From: Cyanoderma ruficeps
Taxonomy: Eukaryota; Chordata; Aves; Passeriformes; Timaliidae
Direction: 5' to 3'
NCBI GenBank assembly: GCA_008694505.1
Contig: VZDJ01007747.1
Coordinates: forward strand, 40,962,523-41,026,522
DNA: 64,000 nucleotides
Position numbers and translations under genes: made by a program. Position 1 is the first letter of the stretch. Each line of letters begins with the position of its first letter. Below, one piece after another: positions 25,601 through 34,500 of the stretch. The notes under the pieces were generated by a model. It worked only from the letters and a program-made list of their open reading frames with translations, had not been told where the DNA came from and made no database searches.

Positions 25601-28466
25601 AGAAAAATTGCTTTTTGTGTGTTATGCCTGATTTATATGCCCAGACCCTTCCTAAATGTACGGTTGCCTATAAATTTAGGCATAACAGGATAAAGAGAGC
25701 TGAGGTTAACTGGTTTTTTTTATTGTGTCTAAATATAAATAGATATTTATTAGACAGTAAAATTTTATGTAGAGCAGTTATGTGTTCAGCAGATTTCAGA
25801 ACCTTCACATAAAGTTTTGCAGTGGATAATGCTGAGGGAATCAAAGTTTATGTGCAAAAGTAAGGCTAAGTGGAAACTGATTTAATGGTGCACTAAGGAA
25901 AGTTTCCTTCTTAGAGGTGGATGGGGCAAAAAAAGATCAGCTGAAAAACTGGAGCACTTCAGCACAGCTGTCCTGATAGTCTAAAAATAGTCTAATAAAG
26001 GAAAGAAGGTGAAAGAAAAGAAACCAACACGTGTTTAACTGGAACAAGATTTGCAGGGATGGTACAATGTGATGTTTTTGTGACAGCTGAGCTTTCTCAT
26101 AGAAGTACATTAGTACATGAAATTACTAATCTTTGGTTCCTAAGTTGTCTCTTAAGTAAAATGGGTAATTTACTTTGGTCCTGTTTTCAAAAATCTGATT
26201 CCAACAGGCAGCGTATCCTACAGAAGTCCTCAGACGGCTGTAATAATGCCAAGGAGGAATTTTGAAGCAGGGTCTACAAGGTAATTCAATACTTTCTCAA
26301 GAGGTTACCATCTCCTGTAAGAGACTGAAATTTCCCCTCTGGCCTGTATTAATCTGTATGTTGAAAGGTTATATTCTAGATCTGAAGAAGTGTTACTGTG
26401 CAGCCTGGCTATCTTCTACATGAAGGTTTGGTTCTGGGGGGAAAGTTTTATTTTGAAATGATTTTTTTCAAAAATGTGCAGGTATAATCTCTGCTTCTGT
26501 AGCTGTTGCCGTTTACAGTCATGACACTCCTATAAAAATGGTTAGTAATTTTATAGTGAGGAAGTTTAACGTTTCTGTTGTATCATTCTTATAAAAATTA
26601 GAGATGAAAGCACAGTATCTGCACAAGGGCTGTTCTCTGAATAACCTGAACTTTTCATGCAGCCTGCAACAGGTGTTTCTGATTGTCTCATTGAAACTTT
26701 GAAAATGCCTTAAACTGTGAGAATTGTTAACATCAATAAATAACTTTAAATCGTTTTGTAAAAATTAAACTCTTGTTCTTTATAATCATTAAGCCAAATC
26801 TATCTTTCTGACAGAAATTTAAAAGATGTGTAACAAAGTATTTCTTTTTTTCCACCTCTGATTCTGTAATTTTTTTGTCAATCTGCTTCTTGAAATATGT
26901 AAAAAATCTTATATAAGTAAAAATACATAATTTACTACATTTTCCTTTAAAATATTAGACAACAAATTGAAGTAATTTTGAAATCTTTTGTATTGTTGAA
27001 GAAGTAGCCTCAAATTAATGCATGAATTAATTTCATTAACAGGTCCACCCCCGTAGGATTGCCACAGAGTGCGTGTCCATCATCATCTGGATCCCAAAGC
27101 AGCCGAAGGGGATCCTGGGCTAGTTCAGCTTTCAGAACTCCTCAGCTGTATTCATTTACATCTCCTTCCCCACAGCTGCCTCCGTCAAGGCAGCCAATCA
27201 CCATCTCTGGACTTCTGCAAAGACAACAAGGCAAGTATATTTACAAAATAACCTTTACCACTTCCTGAAAAATTTTCAGCATAGCAACTTAAATAAATGA
27301 ACCAAAATAAAAAGTGTTATTTCAGAATTGGAAGTCGTCTCTCAGCAAAATATGAAAGATGTTGGTGTTTGTGGTTGTGTTTTGCCTTGGTCTTGTGTGT
27401 GAGATGATACCTGCTGAGAAAATGTGTTCTGGCTTCAGAATTAGATTTGAACAGAGATTTAAATCTGATAATGTCCAAATTTTCTGTCTCAACTGCACAT
27501 TTCTTTAAGATGTGCCTATCAAGACATCCATGTAAATGTCCACAGATCACAGTAAAAAGGGAGCTAGTCCAGGGTGTTATTTGTTGAGTGCAACATAAAA
27601 CTAGCAAAAGCAGCTACATAAACATGAGCCCAAGGGGGGTGGATGTGGGTAGGAATTGCACTGGAGCAGATTAATTAATAAAATCACAGAATCAGAGTCA
27701 CAGCATTTTGGAACTGCCCTGGTCAGAAGGTGCCTTGAATGGTCCAGCCCTTTTTGAGGTAGTGTAGCACCCTTACCAATCATATTTTGCAAACCTAATT
27801 CTCCTTATTGCCCAGTTTGCATAAGGAGTTAAATATTCTTTTAACTTACATTAAAAAGATAATTCATCTCTAAAGCACTTTTAGTCCATTGTAATAAATG
27901 TGACCTTCCCACACATCCCAATTACTTTGGAGTTCATGAAACCAAAATAAAAATATTTTAAGAAATTAAGGCTTATAGCTTATAAAAGCTTACATCACAG
28001 TTTTTTTTAATTGTGGAATTTCTGGACAGTGAGGCAATATGTGAAATAATGCATGAACCTGATAGGATCTCTAAATAATGTAGGAGAAATTAATATTATA
28101 CAAAAGCAGCTGCATTGAACTTCAGTACAGATGTCATTTGGCTATATGATTGCAATTAATTTCAGTTCATATACAGATTAAAGCTTTGGAGATTCACTTG
28201 TGTAGCTAAAACTGGAATATGGCAAAAATGCTTTTATGGAAATACAGAGCAACACATTTATGCTCATGAAAATGGCAATAGAAAAGTTTTCATCAAGTGT
28301 ATAGGTTGTATTTTTAATTTTTGATAGCTTTGTTTTCCTTATATAAATTCCCCAAATAATTTACACAAATAAAGCTTTACTTTATTTTACCAGGGTTTTT
28401 TTAATTTCTGTTTGTATTTTTATTTTAGGATCAACTAATTTAGGAGGACATTCAGCAGAGAGATGA
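10499..28466 (+). CDS. RNF212: RNF212, Zip3-like meiotic RING protein (11 exons, 273 aa)
   Basis: RNF212 acts at the synaptonemal complex in meiotic prophase as a presumed SUMO ligase that stabilises MSH4-MSH5-type recombination factors and so designates crossovers. Coding exons: 10499-10610, 12150-12211, 15938-16012, 18772-18828, 21315-21373, 22791-22855, 22945-23014, 23813-23858, 24614-24677, 27057-27230 and 28429-28466. All phases agree and the total is 822 bases including TGA. The protein has an N-terminal C3HC4 RING (C7, C10, C26, H28, C31, C34, C43, C46), a helical coiled-coil part (about 60-125; FQEKHRK and KLEESLKK are shared with mammals), the conserved motifs MEVDPVPSPMRK and PPQDGRMG, and a Ser/Pro-rich tail. 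Length is near that of the human protein (297 aa). The last two exons are less certain because the tail is poorly conserved. The CpG island marks the promoter. The -3 base of the start codon is T, a moderate context, but the RING needs this ATG. Confidence 0.92.
12150..12211 (+). CDS. RNF212: RNF212 coding exon 2 (second half of RING)
   Basis: 62 bases after acceptor ccttacag, encoding GKKDECLVC (last two zinc ligands, C43 and C46) and CRTLVLSKE. The match to the mammalian GKKNECLIC...CRTVLLSK segment is strong. Donor GAG|GTAAAC. Confidence 0.93.
13185..13250 (-). mobile_element. CR1 LINE 3'-end fragment (in RNF212 intron 2)
   Basis: The run gggacctctggagatcatct, followed by tgtccaacaccttgctcaaa, is the complement of a CR1 3' end. 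The element is therefore on the minus strand, antisense to RNF212. Only the conserved 3' block is recognisable and the ATTCTATG tail is lost, so it is old. Confidence 0.7.
15938..16012 (+). CDS. RNF212: RNF212 coding exon 3
   Basis: 75 bases after acceptor tcttcatag, phase 0 on both sides, encoding ISPDIQSLFMRVDVL and CKKYSKEISQ. The CKKYS segment is shared with mammalian RNF212. Confidence 0.92.
18772..18828 (+). CDS. RNF212: RNF212 coding exon 4 (start of coiled coil)
   Basis: 57 bases encoding VSEFQEKHRK...HHKQK, phase 0 at both ends, donor AAG|GTAACT. Inside the exon the sequence GTAAGTG (18797-18803) is a better match to the donor consensus than the true end; see findings. Confidence 0.9.
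21315..21373 (+). CDS. RNF212: RNF212 coding exon 5 (coiled coil)
   Basis: 59 bases after acceptor tctcgcag, encoding IAKLEESLKKVTQQMQQLQ, a Gln-rich heptad helix corresponding to ISRLEESLRK in mammals. Ends in phase 2 at TG|GTAAGA. Confidence 0.92.
22791..22855 (+). CDS. RNF212: RNF212 coding exon 6
   Basis: 65 bases after a strong pyrimidine tract (ttcccttttag). The split codon gives Cys, then MKPPEKTTPLPFSSTS and RNPFS. This is the start of the disordered Ser/Pro-rich region. Donor T|GTAAGA, phase 1. Confidence 0.85.
22945..23014 (+). CDS. RNF212: RNF212 coding exon 7
   Basis: 70 bases encoding FPSRKQNVYSSYSLHSSRPS and STSE, chosen because the frame stays open and joins exon 8 in phase 2. 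The intron before it is only 89 bases. Another acceptor inside the exon (ending at 22993) has a far better pyrimidine tract but leads to a frameshift and stop. Donor AAC|GTGGGT. Confidence 0.8.
23813..23858 (+). CDS. RNF212: RNF212 coding exon 8 (MEVD motif)
   Basis: 46 bases after acceptor cttgcaag, encoding MEAMEVDPVPSPMRK, which aligns with the MEVD...SPSPIRK segment of mammalian RNF212. Contains an S-P site suitable for proline-directed kinases. Donor AAA|GTAAGT. Confidence 0.9.
24614..24677 (+). CDS. RNF212: RNF212 coding exon 9 (PPQDGRM motif)
   Basis: 64 bases after acceptor catttag, encoding LETPTGPTRLSVITPPQDGR then M. The block GPxRxSxIxPPQDGRMG is shared with mammals. Ends in phase 1 at G|GTGAGT. 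Confidence 0.91.
27057..27230 (+). CDS. RNF212: RNF212 coding exon 10 (Ser/Pro-rich tail)
   Basis: 174 bases encoding a Ser/Pro/Gln-rich tail (about 33% Ser plus Pro), starting GLPQSACPSSSGSQSSRRG. The acceptor is cccccgtag; the nearby upstream acceptor at 27042 would place an in-frame TAG five codons in. The donor is a GC site, CAAG|GCAAGT. Two of three bases in its few CpGs lie in Arg or Ser codons. The tail has no recognised domain. Confidence 0.75.
27684..27775 (-). mobile_element. Degraded CR1 LINE 3'-end fragment (in RNF212 intron 10)
   Basis: The sequence atcacagaatcagag, then ggtgccttgaatggtccagcc, resembles the complement of a CR1 tail and 3' block with many substitutions. It lies antisense within the last intron of RNF212. 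Boundaries are approximate. Confidence 0.5.
28429..28466 (+). CDS. RNF212: RNF212 coding exon 11 (terminal)
   Basis: After a strong acceptor (gtatttttattttag) the split Gly codon is followed by STNLGGHSAER and TGA. Phase agrees with exon 10 through the GC donor. The short C-terminus is not obviously conserved, so this exon rests on splice signals, frame and the poly(A) signal 240 bases downstream. Confidence 0.7.
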
Positions 28467-28705
28467 GCAAACATCTGTGAATTGTTTTGGTTAAGAAGCA
28501 TCTGGAGAAGCACTGCGTAGTCTCTGGATATCAAAGTATTTGTAACTTCCAGAATATATCAAATTGGCATAAACCAGCAAGTTGTTCAGCATGAATACTG
28601 TATTTAAAACATCACTGATCTTTCTGATTAACATCAGCTGAAGTTTTAGGTGGGAGTACAAAATTTTCTTGTTTTTCAAAATTCTGGTTTCAAATATATC
28701 GCATA

Positions 28706-28711
28706 AATAAA
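28706..28711 (+). terminator. Poly(A) signal of RNF212
   Basis: AATAAA within gcataaataaaag, 240 bases after the RNF212 stop, followed by a T-rich stretch. It fits a 3' untranslated region of about 260 bases. Confidence 0.65.
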
Positions 28712-31098
28712 AGTCCTTTATTACCTAAGTGTTAAGGCAAAACATCATTATTTGTTGAATGAGCATTTTTTGCCATGAGTGCATTGAGCTGCAGGATAAA
28801 TAATTGTGCCTGTACAGTGTTACAGTTAGACTGCAGTCTTAAAAAAAAAGAAATTTATTTATGGGTTTGTGTTTACAGAATTCCCAAGTTTGGTTGTTAC
28901 TCAATGCAATCTCCTTTTGTTTGCACTCTTTAAAAAGGGCTAAATTTTGAAGGCTATTACATCCTAGCAGGCTCTGCTGAGCTCAGAACACAGCACGTGT
29001 TCCACACTTGGGAAAGTTCACCATTTGATTTAGGTAGCAACAATTTCTTCCAAAAATGGAATGAAATGGGGGAACTGGGATGAAGAGACAAAACACAGCG
29101 AAGACTACTTTTACTTTTGCACAGGAATAGCAACTGGAGACACTGAATGAAGGGTGCCAGAATGCAGCCTTTTGCTTCTGAGAGCAACTCTGACATTCAT
29201 ATCTGAATTCCCATATCTGAATTCCCACCATCACTGTGGCAAAATTTTGGTATGACCGAGCCATCAAATGCCTTTGTTTTGTTTTGACCCTAACTTTACC
29301 TAGACTATTTAAAGTATAATAAAACTACAAGCTGGTGTGTTTTTTTGAGATAAAGTTCCCTGAATGTATGATAAATTCCTTTGGAGTTGAAATGTTTTGT
29401 TTTTCACATCATAAGTGACTGGGAGAGAGAAAGCAATGAAAGATTCAGGAGTTGACATCAGAACTGGGAGAGGTCATTCAACAAATACCATCATGGGCAA
29501 ACCAGACTCAACTTGAGGATATTAATTGAATTCATAATTGAAAATCACAGCAGGATAATGAGAAGTAAAATAAATCTTAAAAAACCTTCCTCCCACCCCT
29601 CCCTCCTTTCCAGCTCTACCTGGTCCCCCAGAAGTGCCTGGAGACAGAGAAAGGGGGTTACAATCAGTTCATCACATGTTTTCTCCTCTGCTGAGGGAGA
29701 AGACTCCTTGCCCTGCTCCAACATGGGAATTTTCAACTTCCCATTTTCCTTATTTTAATGTATAGCTGCCTTTACTTTTTTTTTTTACCATGGGAAACTT
29801 GGTGGGTTTTCTCCTCCTCAGTATTTTTATACTTCAGAGTTTATCTGCAATCTCAAAGTCAACTTCGTTCTAAGCAAACTTCCAGTCAAAAGATTTAACT
29901 TTACCGTGCCACGGACATGTTCAAAAAAAGGTATGTAGTGTAACTTAAAAAATTTCCATTCTCCTTCAGTTTCAGATGAGCTTCAATAGCTTGAAAGGTG
30001 AAGCTGGTAAAACTTGATGGCCAGCTTTGACATTATTTGTGTCCCAATGGTTTTCTGTTTGTTTGGATCCCAAGAAGGGATTCTCTCTAACCTCTGTTTC
30101 ATCACACTGCAGTCATCATCCAAGTCCCTGAAGTTGTACTATAGCTTTTATGATTGCTGGAAGCCGCATTCTGCAGTCAGGTGGAATACTTTGGTTTTAT
30201 TGGGTTTTTTTTTCTCTTTCATCCAACTCCGCAAACCCTCATCAATTGCAGAATTGAGTTTCAAGCAGCTGAAACTTTGTGTCTGTAAATGGGCCCTGTC
30301 TGAAAGAATTCGTGTGGGAGTCATACATATTAGATCTACAACAGTCACAATAACAGAGAATCACCCTGTCATTCAGAGATGTGAATAAATATTCACAGAG
30401 ATTGGAATGATTTCTGTTTCCTGCTCACCACAGTAATTTCCACTCAGATTCAGTAACAATCTTCATGGTTCAGGTAGTCATGAGTTTACCTTTTCTGTGG
30501 TGAGAGCTGGACACAGCCAGACTGTGTTTTGTAGCTGTAGGTTGGGAAGAGAACTTGGAACATCAATAAAGAAAAGAACTGTAGTATAAAAATTGATATT
30601 TATATTAGTTTATTGCTGCTTTGAACTACTTAGTAGTGTCTCGTATCTTCTACTTAACGTGTATTACCTAATTTATTTGAGCCCACAGTCTAATCCTGAA
30701 GAAAAAAAATCCAGCAACCTCATCTTCAGAAATATTACAGCTTTGCAATGCACTTAGAAGATAAACAATGTATTTTGAGAAAGAAAGCAAAGGCACTGGA
30801 GCTATTCATGCTGAGGAGAAACACTTGAATGACATCCTCTTGCATCCCAGTTCAGAAAACAAATGAAAAAAAATTAATTGACTGAATCTAATGTGATTTT
30901 TTTCAAAACTTCATATAAGTGGCTCTTATATAAATTAAAATAATAGGTGGGAAAAAATAATTTAAAAGATTAAAACATTTTGGGGAATGTCATTTGTCAA
31001 GTTCAATGCTTCTATCATTTGTTCAAAGAAGTTGAAAATACTATATTCGGTATTTCATTCTTTAAGAAGAGGAGAAGGGAAAAAAACCAAGTTTTTTT
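28712..31098. other. Intergenic DNA downstream of RNF212
   Basis: No gene recognised. It contains a 14-bp tandem duplication at 29198-29225. A minus-strand open frame at 30148-30348, ending just before aatcataaaa, reads somewhat like protein but I cannot tie it to a family or to convincing splice sites. Confidence 0.55.
29198..29225. repeat. Exact tandem duplication of a 14-bp unit
   Basis: The unit catatctgaattcc occurs at 29198-29211 and again at 29212-29225 without change, so it is probably recent. Confidence 0.9.
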
Positions 31099-31518
31099 CT
31101 ATCTTCCAGTAGGCACGGAAGTTCCTGTATCACTCTCGTAGGCGTCTGTGTTCACAAAATTTTTCTTGCTTCTGCGAGGAATTGGTCCTTCACGTGCAAT
31201 GAAATTTGCAGTTCGCTGAGGATGCAGCAGAGGGTGCTGAGCTACCTCTAAACAAATTCAGTCCTCACTGCTCTTTGGCTAAGGGGACTGAAACCGGGTC
31301 TGTGGCCTTTTCGGTATGGAGTTTATATGGAAAAGCTACAGGCGGTGAGAGGAAGAGCAGGGATGTGATGTAGAGCCTGAATGTGAAACATCAGAAGAGC
31401 TCCCGAAGGTGAACAGCAAATGTGAGGGACTACATAAGGGCGTTGAAAGTTAAAACTCACTCTGATACAGGAGTCCTCGGGGATGTGAAAGGTACAGATG
31501 GAAGCAGGGGTCAGTCAT
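31099..31518 (-). CDS. Tentative two-exon small protein, unknown function
   Basis: On the minus strand an ATG with a strong Kozak context (ACCACCATGA, 31518 downwards) opens 19 codons (MTDPCFHLYLSHPRGLLYQ), ending at A|GTGAGT (31461). An acceptor gaatttgtttag permits joining at 31247, in phase, to 48 codons and TAG (31099-31101), giving 68 aa. The second exon reads KVAQHPLLHPQRTANFIARE, then GPIPRRSKKNF and NTDAYESDTG. The second part is basic then acidic and looks coding; an alternative acceptor (gctgcatcctcag) would start it at RTANFIARE in phase 0. CpGs are more frequent here than around. I recognise no family. It is convergent with RNF212. It may be the 3' end of a longer gene, a decayed gene, or chance; splice choices are inference. 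Confidence 0.25.
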
Positions 31519-31530
31519 GGTGGTCTGAAG

Positions 31531-34500
31531 GAATAAATTATCTATTAATTTTGAAAGTTTCGGAACAGAGGGCTTTGGCAATGCACACTGCCAAAGTTTC
31601 CTTCGGGAAAGACTTCAGCATTAAGAAGCAGCAGCTGAAGTTGTGCTGTGTAACTTTGAGAAACAGACTGAAGTGACCTCCAGCTCTTTTCAGTTTCTGT
31701 CTGCAGCTTTCTGGCCTTAAGGCATAAGAGAGCACTAATTTATTTTTTTCGGTTTTCTGGGAGAGAACACGAGTATATATTTCACTACAAGGGTGTTTTA
31801 TGCACACACAAACAATAGCAGAGGATTTTATTACAAGTCAGAATCGTGCTATTCATGCAATGGGGTCAGCACTCGTGCTGAAGGTATCCTCTTGTTTGCA
31901 TTATCGTTGCCAACTTCAGCTTCATTTCACAGTCATCACGTCTCCCTCACAAGGTGATGCTTATGCCATATAAGGCAGCATCATGTCTATTTATTCCTAT
32001 GTGACACAAAGGAAGTCTGTTGCAGACAAATGCTTGGTCTGTTAGACATAATACCTGATACTTGCCAGGGAGCATTTTCTACAATTGTGCCAATTAAAAT
32101 GTGAAATTGCTACCACTTATTTTTGAACTCTCTTGTTCTGGCAGTCAGGAAAGAATGCCATAACTCATCAAGATGCAGCACTGTTGGTTTATCTATGATA
32201 GTCCTATTTTCCCTCTAGTATTTAACCTGCTCGTGCCCTGAGGAAATGCAATTTGATAATTCTCTCCTGTGGTCTCTGTGTCAAAAATGCCGACATACTT
32301 CAATCTGTAGATCAGCTTTGTGTGCCTTTGGAGCACATGCTGCTTCTAATGGGCCAATGAGTGCTGCTGTGCCAGACTCTTCCTGCAATGCTCTTCTGTG
32401 CAGATAAAAACTGCTGTGCAAATAGGAGGGCACTGCTCATGTTCATGCTGTAGTGTTTGGGGTTCTTCCACATTGTGCCTTTAAGATTGCGGGGTATCCC
32501 ACCAGCTCCAGAAAGATTTAGCACTATGCAGGCACTAAATCATCTGCATCACTAGAACCCCAGACTGTTACAACGCTTTACAGGGAAATCTGCCTTTCAT
32601 AACAAAAGGTTTGACTTGCTGAGTGTCTCCATGAAGAAGGTTAGTGATGTTCTGCCCTGAGGATCCTTTGTCTCATGTGTTACATGAGCTTTGGGCAACT
32701 CTCTGTGATTATGTCTAAAGTCCTGATCACTTGTCCCTTGAAATGGTATTAAATATTTGTTCTGAACTCTAATATTCAAGTAGTACCAGGGACTAGGGTG
32801 CCAGCTGGGTACCTGGTTTTGGGAGGGATAAGGAAAGAACTTTCTTGGAAGAAAATGGTAAATTTGTGTGGTGACAAGGTGGGGAAGGACGTGACTCTGA
32901 GTGTGAAGTGTGAAAAGCTTTTCAGTGTTAGGAGTCAGTGAATAGGCTCTGTTAGCAAGTTACTACAGTTTGCCACCAGCAAAAGAGGAAAAATCTTTCT
33001 GTTATGAAAGTGGAAAGAGTTCCTTTTGACACACAGGATGTGGGGAAGGTCCCTTACAGCCCTGCCCCCAGCAAGCAGCAGTCCCCTGACTTTGCTGCCA
33101 CAGAACTATTCAGAAGCCATCAAATCTAGAAAAGTGACTGTTCTACATCATGGTCCCCCTTGCAAAACTCTAAAACCAGGCACTGGTGCTGCCAAGGCCC
33201 ACATGTAAAAATGCTCTGCAGACAATGAGCAATGCTGAGAGGATCCAGGTTACTCCTTCCACTCTGGAGAATCACTCCACGCTGGCAATAATTTGTCTTA
33301 ACCAACCAGGGCCCTCCCAGATAAAGGCACAAAACACATTTCCTATCAGGGCAGTCTCCACAACAAGATCAAGGGCTGTCTATCCCCATGTTAAGGCATC
33401 TGGAGGAAAAAGCACAAAATAGAGGAGGAAATCAGTCCCACTAGACATTCCTAAAAGCTTTTTCTGGCCCCTGCCTTAACCGAGCACACATTTTAGCCAT
33501 GTTTCACATCCTTGCCTAGCTCAGTGTTGAGCCAAACAGAAGCTGACTTTGGAGATGGTCGAAGTACATCTGTGTCTTTATGTATTTGACTTTGCAGAAT
33601 ACGGTAAAAAAAATAATACTTCAGCCATCTCCTGCTCCTCTGAGCTCAACCAATTTGAAACAGGCAGGACAGAGCTCCAAGAGTCATTGTGGGTGACGAC
33701 AGGCAAGGCTTGGTGTGATGGGAGTGAGGAGCAGATGGGCCATTAGGGATTACCCAGGCCAGTTCCAACTATGTTTTTGACCTAAGTCTCCACACAGGAC
33801 CTAGCCTGGAAGGAGTCAGCTCTCAGGGGGGTCACCTGTTATGCTGTCACCTGTAACATGGGAACATTATAAATCAGGATGGTGCAGGGGAGAGGAAGAA
33901 AAACCTGGCTGGGAGATAGAGGATGGGATAAAGGAAGGAAGAACAGAAGCAGCCAGGAGTATCAAGGAATGTTTTCAATGTAAACTACATCCTTCTAGTC
34001 TTGCTCCTTGTGTGTACTCAGATGTTCACGCATATTCTCCTTTTTGCTGTTGCCCATACTATGTTAGCAGTAGAAGGTATTTAAAGCAAAGAGGCTGGAA
34101 TACCTAAATGAAAGTTGTTTAATTGCATCTGGTCAAGACTTCTACTGTTCTGTGCTCTGGTATCATTCTTGGATTAGATATGCAGGCTGGGTTTGCCTTA
34201 TTTATTTCTTTCATTGTAAGCTCTGAAATGGGCATTTCCAGCTTTTTGTGTATTTATTTATCTTTCTATTAGAATCTCTGCAGTTCATAATAATGGCAGG
34301 TCATTCAAAAATGATGCAGTTTATCTAACTAAGAAATAAATAGATAAATGGATAGGAAACAAGGGAAATAACCTCTATAATGTAGAGGATTTGCATTTTC
34401 CACAAGTGTAGTGCAGATACTGTTTCTTCTGACAGCATTTCACAGCTTACCAGTAGAGTCTATGGAGTGTGTGGGTAAAAATAACACAGCCTAGTAGTGT

